Source: Rhodocyclus gracilis
Lineage (GTDB): Bacteria; Pseudomonadota; Gammaproteobacteria; Burkholderiales; Rhodocyclaceae
Assembly (NCBI RefSeq): GCF_009617575.1
Contig: NZ_WIXJ01000001.1
Coordinates: 186,001 to 250,000, forward strand
Length of the DNA: 64,000 bases
Direction: 5' to 3'
Under the pieces are notes generated by a model. The model made no database searches, was not told the DNA's origin, and saw nothing but the letters and a program-made list of their open reading frames with translations. Below, piece by piece: positions 1-8,682 of the stretch. The first letter of the stretch is position 1, and each line of letters starts with the position of its first letter. Made by a program: the position numbers and the translations under genes.

Positions 1-1
1 T

Positions 2-433
2 ATCGGCTTTCTCAACGCCGAACTGGCGCGCCTCGACATGGCGCCCGTCACGACGCTTTGCGCGGGTGTTTGCGACACCCTGCGCATGGCCAAAGACCTG
101 CATCCGGGCAAGCGCAACAACCTGAACGCGCTCTGCGAGCGCTATCAGGTCGACAACTCGCACCGGACCCTGCACGGCGCCTTGCTCGACGCGGAAATCC
201 TCGCCGAAGTCTACGTCGCCATGACGCGCGGCCAGGAAAGCCTGCTGATGGACCTTGGCAGCACGCCAACGCCGGAAGCAACCGTCACCGAAAGCGTGCA
301 GCCCCGCGCACACGCTGCCGCCCTGCGCGTCTATCGCGCCAGCGACGACGAAATCGCCGAACACGCACGCGTCCTCGCCAGCATTCAGAAAGAGAGCAAA
401 GGCCACTGCCTGTGGCTGGCGGACGCCGACTGA
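2..433 (+). CDS. dnaQ: DNA polymerase III epsilon subunit, 3' end only
   Basis: The open frame runs in from the left edge and ends at a TGA, giving the last 143 residues of the 3'-5' proofreading exonuclease of the replicative polymerase. It closely resembles the E. coli DnaQ C-terminal half: a GFLNAEL segment, then PGKRNNLNALCERY, and the conserved RTLHGALLDAEILAEVY, which carries the last catalytic His and Asp of the DEDDh exonuclease. The tail after about residue 80 of the fragment is variable, as expected for the region that contacts the polymerase subunit. The N-terminal active-site residues lie outside the window. Identification is firm; start and full length cannot be seen. Confidence 0.95.
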   Translation: MGFLNAELARLDMAPVTTLCAGVCDTLRMAKDLHPGKRNNLNALCERYQVDNSHRTLHGALLDAEILAEVYVAMTRGQESLLMDLGSTPTPEATVTESVQPRAHAAALRVYRASDDEIAEHARVLASIQKESKGHCLWLADAD

Positions 434-466
434 GCGCACCGCCGGCGGGGGAGTGCGACGGCGGGA

Positions 467-494
467 TTGCACTCAAACAGCATCGCTCTATACT
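467..494 (+). promoter_or_regulatory. Putative sigma-70 promoter of the sigma-54 activator gene
   Basis: TTGCAC at 467-472 and TATACT at 489-494 are separated by 16 bp and lie about 40 bp before the ATG at 535. This is a good match in an otherwise GC-rich gap after dnaQ. Assignment is by motif only. Confidence 0.5.
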
Positions 495-534
495 CCTCAG
501 AAAAACGGGCAACGACCCGTCGAGGAGACAAAAC

Positions 535-2451
535 ATGAATACCGCCTTGTCGGCGCCGGCCTTGCGTCAGGCGCGTCTACGCCTGCTCGAGCGCGGCGAC
601 TGCCCCAGCGAGTTGCTCGGCGAACGCCTCGCCCGCTCGTGGCGACGCAGCATGGCGGCGGGGCTGCTTCCCTCCAGCCACGTCAACGACGACGAGAACC
701 TCTGTGGTGGCCATTTACTGCACGCCCTCGCCCACCAGCAGGAGTTGCTGGCGCATGCGCGGCCGGTCATGGACTACCTCTTCGAGCAGGTACGGCATAG
801 CCGGAGCATGGTCGTTCTCGCCGACCATCAGGGTGTCTTGATGCGCACGCTGGGTGACGCCGACTTTCTCGACAAGGCCGAACGCGTCGCACTCTCCGCC
901 GGCGTCTCCTGGCATGAGCGCCAACGCGGCACCAACGCTATCGGCACGGCGCTGGCTGAAAACGCCGCCGTCGAAGTGCATGGCGCTGAACACTACCTCG
1001 AACGCAACGCCTTCCTGACCTGCGCGGCAGCGCCGATCCTCTCGGCCAGCGGCGAGCTTCTTGGCGTGCTCGACATCTCCGGCGACCAGCGACGCCGCCA
1101 CCCGCATACGCTCGGCCTCGTCAACACCGCCGCGCGCATGATCGAAAACCGCCTCCTGCTCGCCGACGAGCGATGCCGCTTCCGGCTGCATCTGCACGCG
1201 CACGCGGAAGGCATCGGCAGCGTCGCCGAAGGTATCGTCGCGCTCTCCGAAGATGGCTGGATCATCGGCGCCAACCGCGCCGCGTTAAGCCTGCTGCGCC
1301 TGACACCCGCCGACCTCGGCCGCACGCCGCTGACGCAAGTGTTCGACAGTGATCTGGAGACGCTGCTCGCACACAGCCGGCGCCAGCAGAAGCGGCCAAT
1401 GCAGCAACACCTGCGCGATGGCAGCCCGCTCTTCGTCGAGGCGCACGGCGCGCTCAGCCCCGTCGGCCGCGCCAGCGTCTGCACGAGCGATGGCGCCGCC
1501 GAGACACGCGATGACGCACTCAGCCGTCTCGACACCGGAGATACGCGCTGGCACGGCGCCACCGAGAAAGTTCGGCGCATCCTTGGCAAACCCATTCCGC
1601 TTCTGATCCACGGTGAATCTGGCGTCGGCAAGGAACTGCTGGCACGCGCCGCCCACGACAGCGGGCCGCGACAGCAGCACCCCTTCGTAGCCATCAACTG
1701 TGCCGCCATTCCCGAAAACCTCATCGAAGCGGAGCTGTTTGGCTACCTGCCCGGCGCCTTTACCGGCGCCCGCCGCGAAGGCAGCCCCGGACGCCTGCGC
1801 GAGGCGCACGGTGGCACGCTGTTTCTCGACGAAATTGGCGACATGCCCCTGCTCATGCAAAGCCGCCTACTGCGCGTCCTGCAAGAACGTCAGGTCGTGC
1901 CGCTGGGCGGCAGCGTGCCGATTGATGTCGATTTCGCGCTGGTCTGCGCCACCCACCGCACCCTGCGCGACGAAGTCGAGCGCGGCAACTTCCGCAGCGA
2001 CCTTTACTACCGCATCAACGGCCTGACCCTGCACCTGCCAGCCCTGCGCGAACGCAGCGATTTTTCGGCGCTCAGCGAGCGACTGCTGCGCGATCTCTGT
2101 CCGCAGCGGCGGCTCCACGTCGCGCCGGATTTGTTCGCCCGTCTTGTCCAGTACCGCTGGCCTGGGAATCTGCGCCAGTACGCCAGCGTGCTACGCACCG
2201 CCTGCGCCATGCTGGATGAAGACGAATGCCGCATCGACTGGCCGCATCTGCCGGACGACGTGAGCGAAGAGTTAAGAACCATCGCCGCCGATGCGCCTGC
2301 CGTCAAAGCGGACGGTGGCGCCCACAACCTCGCGCAACTGTCGCGGCTGGCCATTCGCCAGGCGCTCGAGACCTGTCAGGGCAACATCTCGCAGGCCGCC
2401 CGCCGGCTCGGAATCAGCCGCCAGACGCTCTATCGCAAGCTGCACGATTGA
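535..2451 (+). CDS. AcoR-type sigma-54-dependent transcriptional activator
   Basis: A 638-residue enhancer-binding activator. Its layout is an N-terminal GAF sensor (about 75-210), a PAS-like region (about 225-330), an AAA+ domain (about 335-560) and a Fis-type helix-turn-helix (616-636). Visible motifs are Walker A GESGVGKE (360-367), the sigma-54 contact loop GAFTGA (407-412), Walker B TLFLDEI (428-434), FRSDLYYR (486-493) and RWPGNLRQ (541-548). The ATG at 535 is chosen because GAGGAG lies just upstream and homology begins there. AcoR relatives sense small metabolites such as acetoin; the ligand here is unknown. It is followed by a liv-type transporter operon, but I see no clear -24/-12 site upstream of livK, so local control of that operon is unproven. 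Confidence 0.9.
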   Translation: MNTALSAPALRQARLRLLERGDCPSELLGERLARSWRRSMAAGLLPSSHVNDDENLCGGHLLHALAHQQELLAHARPVMDYLFEQVRHSRSMVVLADHQGVLMRTLGDADFLDKAERVALSAGVSWHERQRGTNAIGTALAENAAVEVHGAEHYLERNAFLTCAAAPILSASGELLGVLDISGDQRRRHPHTLGLVNTAARMIENRLLLADERCRFRLHLHAHAEGIGSVAEGIVALSEDGWIIGANRAALSLLRLTPADLGRTPLTQVFDSDLETLLAHSRRQQKRPMQQHLRDGSPLFVEAHGALSPVGRASVCTSDGAAETRDDALSRLDTGDTRWHGATEKVRRILGKPIPLLIHGESGVGKELLARAAHDSGPRQQHPFVAINCAAIPENLIEAELFGYLPGAFTGARREGSPGRLREAHGGTLFLDEIGDMPLLMQSRLLRVLQERQVVPLGGSVPIDVDFALVCATHRTLRDEVERGNFRSDLYYRINGLTLHLPALRERSDFSALSERLLRDLCPQRRLHVAPDLFARLVQYRWPGNLRQYASVLRTACAMLDEDECRIDWPHLPDDVSEELRTIAADAPAVKADGGAHNLAQLSRLAIRQALETCQGNISQAARRLGISRQTLYRKLHD

Positions 2452-2549
2452 GCCGACGACGCCGTCAGCGCGACAATGACATGCGGGTTTTTTCTGCCAA
2501 TTGAGGCAAAGCACTTGATCGGCAAGCGAAAAGTGGGGCCGCGAAACGC

Positions 2550-2555
2550 TATAAT
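2550..2555 (+). promoter_or_regulatory. Possible -10 element of the liv operon
   Basis: A perfect TATAAT lies about 100 bp before livK. No good -35 hexamer stands 16-18 bp upstream, so an activator may be needed. The resulting leader of about 90 nt contains overlapping inverted repeats (2569-2611). Confidence 0.4.
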
Positions 2556-2654
2556 GCCCGACTCGTCCCTTTGGTTTGCCGAACCATCGCCGTCCGGCCC
2601 ACCAACCAAAGTCACGGCTCTCTTCATTACCACTGAAAACTGACTGGAGAAGGT

Positions 2655-3809
2655 ATGCGCTTCGCTTGCAAAACGCTCGTCCTCGTCAACGCTCTCGCCT
2701 GTGCCGGGCTGGTTCAGGCCGCTGACATCAAGATCGGCATTGCCGAAGCCCTGACCGGTGGCGCAGCGCAATACGGCGTCGCCATCAGCAACGGTTTTCA
2801 GCTGGCCGCCGAAGAAATCAACGCCAAAGGCGGCATCAACGGCAACAAGATCACGCTGGTGATCGAGGATGAGCAAGGCAAGAAAGAAGAAAGCATCAAC
2901 GTTTTCAAGAAGCTGATCTTCCAGGATAAAGTCCTGATGATCTTCGGACCGACGCTCTCCAATTCCATGTTCGCCGCCGGCCCCGTGGCCAACGCCGCCA
3001 AGACCGTCGTCTTCGGCACTTCGGTGACGGCCAACGGCATCACCGATGTCGGCCCCTACGTGTTCCGTAATTCCGTCATGGAATCGGATGTGCTGCCCGT
3101 GACCGTCGCCACCGCGACCAAGCACTATCAGCTGAAAAAAGTAGCGGTGATCTACGGCAACGACGACGCCTTCACCAAGAGCGGTTACGACGTTTTCAAG
3201 AAGGTGCTCGAAGAGCAGAAGCTGCCGGTGACGACGACCGAAACCTACGTCAAGGGCGACGTCGACTTCAAGGCGCAACTGACCAAGATCAAGGGCTCGA
3301 ACCCTGACGCCGTGGTCTGTTCCTGCCTCGCCGAAGAGGCTGCCAACATCATGTTGCAAGCGCGTGGCCTCGGCATCAAGGCGCCGTTCATCGGCGGCAA
3401 CGGCTTCAATTCGCCGAAGCTCTTCGAGATTTCCAAGCTGGCGGGCGAAGGTACCTTCGTCGGCAGCCCGTGGTCCAATACCAACCCGGCGCCGGCCAAT
3501 CAGGCTTTCGTCGCCGCGTACCAGAAAAAATACAAGGCTGAACCCAACCAGTTCGCCGCTCAGGCTTACGACGCGCTGAACGTAGCCGCCGCCGCCCTGA
3601 AAGATATCAAGCTGTCGGGCGATATCGTCGCCGACCGCGAAGCGCTGAAAAATGCGCTGCCGAAAGCCACCATCAGTGGCGCGACCGGCCCCTTCAAGTT
3701 CCGTCCGGCCAAAACCCGGAGCGGCCAGCCTGGCGGCTGGGATGCGGATCAAAAACCGTTCATTTATCTGGTCAAGGGTGGCAAGTTTACGCTCTATAGC
3801 AGCAAGTAA
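2655..3809 (+). CDS. livK: Branched-chain amino acid ABC transporter, periplasmic substrate-binding protein
   Basis: 384 residues with an N-terminal signal peptide ending near VQAAD (about residue 24), followed by a type I periplasmic-binding fold of the Leu/Ile/Val-binding family (Peripla_BP_6). The typical opening IKIGIAEALTGGAAQYG and the GGINGNKI segment are present. It delivers substrate to the LivHM permease encoded downstream. A GGAGAAGG ribosome site lies 3-10 bp before the ATG. It is separated from livH by 75 bp holding a strong hairpin, which probably lets this periplasmic component be made in excess. Relatives of this clade bind Leu/Ile/Val, other amino acids, amides or urea; the exact ligand cannot be read from sequence. 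Confidence 0.9.
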   Translation: MRFACKTLVLVNALACAGLVQAADIKIGIAEALTGGAAQYGVAISNGFQLAAEEINAKGGINGNKITLVIEDEQGKKEESINVFKKLIFQDKVLMIFGPTLSNSMFAAGPVANAAKTVVFGTSVTANGITDVGPYVFRNSVMESDVLPVTVATATKHYQLKKVAVIYGNDDAFTKSGYDVFKKVLEEQKLPVTTTETYVKGDVDFKAQLTKIKGSNPDAVVCSCLAEEAANIMLQARGLGIKAPFIGGNGFNSPKLFEISKLAGEGTFVGSPWSNTNPAPANQAFVAAYQKKYKAEPNQFAAQAYDALNVAAAALKDIKLSGDIVADREALKNALPKATISGATGPFKFRPAKTRSGQPGGWDADQKPFIYLVKGGKFTLYSSK

Positions 3810-3824
3810 GCCTGTCGCACCCAA

Positions 3825-3863
3825 CAATGCGGGGCGGATGAAAATCTGCCCCGCATTGTATTT
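3825..3863 (+). terminator. Intercistronic hairpin (attenuator or mRNA stabiliser) between livK and livH
   Basis: Arms 3825-3839 and 3844-3858 form a 15-bp stem with one G-U pair, closed by a GAAA tetraloop (3840-3843), then TATTT. The U-tract is weak, so partial termination or 3'-end protection of livK mRNA is more likely than a full stop. The next gene starts 27 bp later. Confidence 0.7.
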
Positions 3864-3884
3864 GGCCCCCTGCGGAACCCTCCG

Positions 3885-4766
3885 ATGCTTGAACAACAAC
3901 TTCTCAACGCCTTGACGCTCGGCAGCGTCTACGCGCTGTTCGCCCTGGGGTTTACCCTGGTGTTCGGCGTGCTGGCGGTCATCAACCTCTCCCATGGAGC
4001 GGTTTTCATGGTCGGCAGCTATGCCGCCCTCGCTCTGGTGACGCATTTCGATGCGCCGCTCTGGCTCGCCATCCTCGGCGCCATGCTGATCAGCGGCACC
4101 ATCGGCCTGCTGGTCGACGTGCTGATCCTCAAGCCACTGCGCGCACGCAACGCGCCGCACTTGATTCCGATGATCGCCACCATCGGCGTCGGCATCATGC
4201 TCACCAGCGCGGCGCAAGGCATGTTCGGCGCTGAAGTCCTGCGCTTCCCCGAAGAAACGCTGCCCGCCGGCGAGTTCATCGTCGGCAACGTGCACGTCCG
4301 GGCGCTCGAACTGGCCATCGTCGCCATCGCCTTCATTCTCATGGCGGTGCTGTTTACGCTGATCAAGCGGACACAACTGGGCCGCGCCCTGCGGGCAATC
4401 GCCGAATCGCCGAAAGCGGCCTGGCTGCTGGGCATCAACGTCGAAGGGCTGTTTCACGTCACGTCCTTCGTCGCCGCGGCACTGGGCGGCGTCGCTGGCG
4501 TGCTGATCGGCCTCGACTTCAACGCGATCACGCCGCAGATGGGCCAGCCGATCCTGCACAAGGGCATCGCCGTCATCATTCTCGGCGGCATGGGTGACAT
4601 TCGCGGCGCGCTGATCGGCGGTCTCTTCCTCGGTTTCGCCGAGGTGATCAGCAAAGCCTACCTGTCGAGCCAGATGGGCGACGCGGTGGCCTTCGGCCTG
4701 CTCTTCCTGATCCTGCTGGTGCGGCCTTCGGGGCTGTTCGGGCGCAAGCTGGAGAGAAAAGCATAA
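3885..4766 (+). CDS. livH: Branched-chain amino acid ABC transporter permease LivH
   Basis: 293 residues, strongly hydrophobic, with about eight membrane segments of the BPD_transp_2 family. The opening residues LNALTLGSVYALFALGFTLVFGVL and the following INLSHGA motif are hallmarks of LivH. The C-terminal GGMGDIRGALIGG is the conserved cytoplasmic loop that touches the ATPases. It forms the inner-membrane channel with LivM. The stop codon overlaps the livM start by 1 bp (TAATG), implying translational coupling. Confidence 0.95.
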   Translation: MLEQQLLNALTLGSVYALFALGFTLVFGVLAVINLSHGAVFMVGSYAALALVTHFDAPLWLAILGAMLISGTIGLLVDVLILKPLRARNAPHLIPMIATIGVGIMLTSAAQGMFGAEVLRFPEETLPAGEFIVGNVHVRALELAIVAIAFILMAVLFTLIKRTQLGRALRAIAESPKAAWLLGINVEGLFHVTSFVAAALGGVAGVLIGLDFNAITPQMGQPILHKGIAVIILGGMGDIRGALIGGLFLGFAEVISKAYLSSQMGDAVAFGLLFLILLVRPSGLFGRKLERKA

Positions 4767-5629
4767 TGGAGTGGTTCAACGATTTCTGGTCGACCTACAG
4801 CACGCTGGTGTTCTCGGTCGGCGTACACGCCCTCCTGGCGCTGTCGATCTGGCTGACGCTGTCCTGCGGCCTGCTCTCGCTCGCCAACGCCGCCTTCATG
4901 GGCATCGGCGCCTACGTTTCGGCGCTGCTCACGCTGCAACTTGGCTGGTCCTTCCCGGCCGTCCTCCTAGCCGGCGGACTCGCGCCGGCGCTGGTGGCGC
5001 TGATCATCGGCGCGCCGGTCTTGCGTCTGTCGGGCGTCTATCTGGCGATGGCGACGCTAGCCTTTGGCGAAGTGGTTCGCATCACCGTGCTCAACCTCGA
5101 GATCACCGGCGGCCCGGAAGGCCTGAACGGCATCCCGCTGCTGACCGAAGGCTGGCATATCGCCCTGATTCTGGCGCTGACGCTGTACGGCCTCGCCCGC
5201 CTGCGCCGTTCCAAGGTCGGCCGGGCCTTTGAAGCGATCAAGGAAGACGAGGTGGCCGCCCGCCTGATGGGCATCGACGTCGATCGCTACAAGCTGCTCG
5301 CCTTCGTCCTCGGGGCCGTCATCGCGGGCGTCGCCGGGGCGCTGAATGCGCACTTCACGTTCTTCATCAGTCCGCGCGAATACGGTTTCGAGAACGCCGT
5401 CGACATCATCACCATGGCCGTCCTTGGCGGCACCGCCAACCTGATCGGCCCGGTTCTCGGTGCTTCGATCATCACGCTGCTGCCGGAACTTCTGCGCTCG
5501 CTGCATGACTTCCGCTCCTTCGTGAATGGCGCCGTGCTGGTGCTGGTGGTGCTGTTCCTGCCCAAGGGCATCTGGGACCCGCGCCGTTTTCGTGGCTGGC
5601 TGCAACGAGTCAAGGGAGGTCGGGCATGA
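4766..5629 (+). CDS. livM: Branched-chain amino acid ABC transporter permease LivM
   Basis: 287 residues, the second membrane subunit of the importer. It has multiple transmembrane segments plus the LivM signatures SLANAAFMGIGAYVSALL, GVYLAMATLAFGE and the TGGPEGLNGIP loop. VLGGTANLIGPVLGA near the C terminus corresponds to the coupling loop. The start overlaps the livH stop and the end overlaps livG by 4 bp (ATGA), so the five transport genes form one coupled operon. Length is shorter than E. coli LivM, which carries an N-terminal extension, but is normal for betaproteobacterial homologues. Confidence 0.95.
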   Translation: MEWFNDFWSTYSTLVFSVGVHALLALSIWLTLSCGLLSLANAAFMGIGAYVSALLTLQLGWSFPAVLLAGGLAPALVALIIGAPVLRLSGVYLAMATLAFGEVVRITVLNLEITGGPEGLNGIPLLTEGWHIALILALTLYGLARLRRSKVGRAFEAIKEDEVAARLMGIDVDRYKLLAFVLGAVIAGVAGALNAHFTFFISPREYGFENAVDIITMAVLGGTANLIGPVLGASIITLLPELLRSLHDFRSFVNGAVLVLVVLFLPKGIWDPRRFRGWLQRVKGGRA

Positions 5630-6402
5630 GCGATCCCACGCTGCTGTCCATCCGCAACGTCGGCAAACACTTCGGCGGCCTGCATGTTTTGCAGGATGTC
5701 AGCTTTGAAGTGCCGGCGGGTAGCATCTACGGCCTGATCGGCCCCAACGGCGCCGGCAAGACGACGGTATTCAACCTCGTCACCGGCCTGCTCGAACCGA
5801 GCAACGGCACCATCGAGTTCATGGGAAACAGCCTCGTCGGCCTGCCGCCGCAGCGCATCACCCACCGCGGCATCGCCCGCACGTTCCAGAACATCCGCAT
5901 CTTCAAGGAGATGAGCCTGCTCGAAAACGTCATGGTGGGCATGCACGACCACCTGAACTACAGCCCGGCCGCCATCTTTTTCAACACCGGCGCCTGCCGC
6001 AGCGCGGAAAAGCGCGCCCGCGAGCGCGCCTTCGAGCTGCTTTCGTGGGTCGGTCTGGAGCACAAGTCGGACATGCTCGCCGACAACCTCTCCTACGGCG
6101 ACCAGCGCAAGCTTGAATTCGCCCGCGCGCTGGCCACGGAACCGAAGCTCCTGCTCCTCGACGAGCCGGTGGCCGGCATGAATCCCTCCGAAAAGACGAT
6201 CCTGATGGAGGAAATCCGCAACATCCGCGACCGTGGTTACGGCGTTTTCATGATCGAGCACGACATGCGCTTCGTCATGGGGCTGTGCGACCGCATCGCC
6301 GTGCTCAACTTCGGTCGCATCATCGCCGAAGGCACGCCGGATGAGGTGCGCAACAATCCCGACGTGATCGAAGCCTATCTCGGCAAGGAGGACGAAGCAT
6401 GA
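5626..6402 (+). CDS. livG: Branched-chain amino acid ABC transporter ATPase LivG
   Basis: 258-residue cytoplasmic ATPase. Walker A is GPNGAGKTT (about residues 39-47), the Q-loop includes ARTFQNIRIF, the signature segment is LSYGDQRKLE (the LivG variant of LSGGQ), and Walker B is LLLLDEPVAGMNP followed by the switch His in MIEHDM. The C-terminal GRIIAEGTPDEV and VIEAYLG are typical of the family. It energises uptake with LivF. ATGA overlaps at both ends place it firmly inside the operon. Confidence 0.95.
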   Translation: MSDPTLLSIRNVGKHFGGLHVLQDVSFEVPAGSIYGLIGPNGAGKTTVFNLVTGLLEPSNGTIEFMGNSLVGLPPQRITHRGIARTFQNIRIFKEMSLLENVMVGMHDHLNYSPAAIFFNTGACRSAEKRARERAFELLSWVGLEHKSDMLADNLSYGDQRKLEFARALATEPKLLLLDEPVAGMNPSEKTILMEEIRNIRDRGYGVFMIEHDMRFVMGLCDRIAVLNFGRIIAEGTPDEVRNNPDVIEAYLGKEDEA

Positions 6403-7112
6403 GCGTGCTCTTGCGCGTACGCGACCTCGCCGTCGCCTATGGCCACATCGAGGCCGTCAAAGGACTGACCTTCCACCTCAACACGGGCGAAATCACCGCG
6501 CTGGTCGGCGCCAACGGCGCCGGCAAAAGCACGACGCTGCTGGCGCTCTCCGGGCTGCTCAAACCGGCACGCGGCAAGATCGAATTCGACGGCGAAGACA
6601 TCACGGCGCTGCCGGCGCACCAGATCGTCAAGCGCGGCGTCGTGCAGGTGGCCGAAGGCCGCGCCATCCTGACGACGCTGACCGTCGCCGAAAACCTTGT
6701 TCTGGGCGCCTACACGCGCACCGACAAGGCGGAGATCGCCGCCTCGCTCGACGAGGTATACGCTCTCTTCCCGCGCCTGAAGGACCGCGCCGACCAGTTC
6801 GCCGGCAACCTTTCCGGCGGCGAACAGCAAATGCTGGCCATCGGCCGCGCGCTGATGGCGAAGCCGAAACTGCTGCTGCTCGACGAACCGTCGATGGGAT
6901 TGGCGCCGATCATGGTGCAGGAGATTTTCCGCACGCTCGTCGAGATCAACCGGCGTGGCCTGACCATCCTTCTGGTCGAACAGAACGTCCGCCAGGCGCT
7001 GAAGATCGCCCGCCACGGCTACGTCATCGAGACCGGGGAAATCGTCCTTGCCGACTCCGGCGAAAACCTGCTCGCCAACCCGAAAGTGGAAGAAGCCTAC
7101 CTCGGAGGCTAG
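6399..7112 (+). CDS. livF: Branched-chain amino acid ABC transporter ATPase LivF
   Basis: 237-residue second ATPase of the importer. It has Walker A GANGAGKST, the LivF-specific VAEGRAIL segment, signature LSGGEQQML, Walker B LLLLDEPSMGLAP and switch His replaced by Gln in LLVEQNV, as is normal for LivF. It ends three bases before the dipeptidase ATG, so that gene is almost certainly in the same transcript. The heterodimer LivG/LivF hydrolyses ATP at the cytoplasmic face of LivHM. Confidence 0.95.
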   Translation: MSVLLRVRDLAVAYGHIEAVKGLTFHLNTGEITALVGANGAGKSTTLLALSGLLKPARGKIEFDGEDITALPAHQIVKRGVVQVAEGRAILTTLTVAENLVLGAYTRTDKAEIAASLDEVYALFPRLKDRADQFAGNLSGGEQQMLAIGRALMAKPKLLLLDEPSMGLAPIMVQEIFRTLVEINRRGLTILLVEQNVRQALKIARHGYVIETGEIVLADSGENLLANPKVEEAYLGG

Positions 7113-7115
7113 ACA

Positions 7116-8654
7116 ATGACGCCTGTCACGGCGGTGGCGGCGGAGCTTCCCGCCGTCTTTCGCGACCTCGAACCCTCCGCCGTCTGGCGTCATTTCGCCA
7201 CGCTCTGCCAGATCCCCCGCGCCTCCAAAGCCGAGGCCGCGCTGCGCGCCCACCTGTACGACTGGGCGCGCGCCGCAGGGCTGACACCGAGCATCGACGC
7301 TGCCGGCAATCTGCTGATTCGCAAGGCAGCGAGCCGAGGCCACGACGAAGCCCCGGGCGTCATCCTGCAAGCGCATCTCGACATGGTCTGCCAGAAGAAC
7401 GGCCGTAGCCCGCATAACTTCGCCCGCGACGCCATTCACCCTGTCGTGCGCGATGGCTGGCTGCTCGCAGAAGAAACGACACTGGGCGCCGACAACGGCA
7501 TCGGCGTCGCCCTGATCCTCGCCGTGCTCGCCGACAGGCAACTGCCGCACGGCCCCATCGAAGCCCTCCTTACCATCGACGAAGAAGCCGGCATGGGCGG
7601 CGCGCGTGGCCTCGCCCCGGACCTGCTGCAAGGCCGTCTGCTGCTTAACCTCGATACCGAGGAATGGGGCGAGTTCTACCTGGGCTGCGCCGGCGGCATC
7701 GACGTCGACGTCAGCCGCCCCGACACCCCGAGCGCCCTGCCCGAAGGCACGGAGGGCTGGCGCATCCGTCTGGAGGGGCTGCGCGGCGGCCATTCGGGCG
7801 TCGACATCCACGAGCAGCGCGGCAACGCCATCAAATTGCTCACCCGCGTGCTGTGCGCCCTCGACAAGGCCATTCCCCTGCGTCTGGCGAGCCTGCGCGG
7901 CGGCAGCGCGCGCAACGCCCTGCCGCGCGAAGCACACGCGACGCTGGCGCTCCCCACGGGCAGCGAAGCCCGACTGCAACGCCACCTCAGCGACTGGCAA
8001 AGCCGGCTACGCCGCGAACTGGCGGGCGTCGACGACGGCGTCCGTCTGGAGTGGGAACGCTGCACGCTCGCCGCCGTGGCGGAAAGCGACGCCCCGGGAG
8101 CTGTGCTGGCACCGGCAGAACAAGCCGTCTGGCTCGCCTCACTGCACGCTGCCCCGTACGGTGTGCGGCACATGAGCCGGCAGCTTCCCGGCGTGGTTGA
8201 GACCTCGAACAACCTCGGACAAGTCGAACTGACCCCCGCGGGTGGGCGCGCCAACTTCATGGTGCGTTCGCTGCACGAAGCGGGCAGCCAGGCCCTCGCC
8301 GACGAAATCGCCAGCCTCTTCGCGCTCACCGGCACGCCGGTAACGCAATCCGGCGCCTACCCCGGCTGGACGCCCAACCCGCACTCGCCCCTGCTGGCGC
8401 AATGCCAGCGGGTCTATGCGCAGGAATTCGGCCAAGAAGCGCGCGTACAGGTCATCCACGCCGGACTCGAGTGCGGCATCATCGGCGCCGCGTATCCCGG
8501 CCTCGACATGGTTTCCTTCGGCCCGACCATTCGCGGCGCCCACGCGCCCGGCGAGCGCGTCGACATCGCCTCGGTAGCACTCACCTGGCGATTGCTGACG
8601 CAGATCCTGGCTGCGCTGGCCGAACGGCCCGCGCCGCCAGCCGCGAGCCGCTAA
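7116..8654 (+). CDS. pepD: Aminoacyl-histidine dipeptidase (peptidase D, M20 family)
   Basis: 512 residues; a cytoplasmic zinc dipeptidase that splits unusual dipeptides such as Xaa-His. Metal and catalytic residues are visible: H87 and D89 in AHLDM, bridging D126 in ADNGIG, catalytic E156 with E157 in TIDEEAGMGG, and D180 in LNLDTEE. A lid domain follows with HSGVDIHEQRGNA. It is slightly longer than the E. coli enzyme (485). The ATG lies only 3 bp behind livF, which couples peptide hydrolysis with the amino-acid importer; that arrangement is a hint, not proof, of a shared substrate stream. A shorter in-frame start is possible, but homology begins near residue 15. Confidence 0.9.
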   Translation: MTPVTAVAAELPAVFRDLEPSAVWRHFATLCQIPRASKAEAALRAHLYDWARAAGLTPSIDAAGNLLIRKAASRGHDEAPGVILQAHLDMVCQKNGRSPHNFARDAIHPVVRDGWLLAEETTLGADNGIGVALILAVLADRQLPHGPIEALLTIDEEAGMGGARGLAPDLLQGRLLLNLDTEEWGEFYLGCAGGIDVDVSRPDTPSALPEGTEGWRIRLEGLRGGHSGVDIHEQRGNAIKLLTRVLCALDKAIPLRLASLRGGSARNALPREAHATLALPTGSEARLQRHLSDWQSRLRRELAGVDDGVRLEWERCTLAAVAESDAPGAVLAPAEQAVWLASLHAAPYGVRHMSRQLPGVVETSNNLGQVELTPAGGRANFMVRSLHEAGSQALADEIASLFALTGTPVTQSGAYPGWTPNPHSPLLAQCQRVYAQEFGQEARVQVIHAGLECGIIGAAYPGLDMVSFGPTIRGAHAPGERVDIASVALTWRLLTQILAALAERPAPPAASR

Positions 8655-8682
8655 ACGCGCGACGGCCAGCGCCGCACCCATT

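Noticed and set aside
2452-2654. Sigma-54 (-24/-12) promoter before livK, suggested by the upstream activator gene
   Set aside because: I found no TGGCAC-N5-TTGC-like element in the gap; a TATAAT is present instead.
2430-4559. 709-codon open frame on the minus strand over livK and livH
   Set aside because: It is antisense to two well-identified genes, its translation is Asp/His/Gln/Arg-rich without any domain, and such mirror frames are expected in GC-rich codon use.
6375-8000. 541-codon minus-strand frame over livF and pepD
   Set aside because: Same antisense pattern; both plus-strand genes have catalytic motifs intact, and this frame has none.
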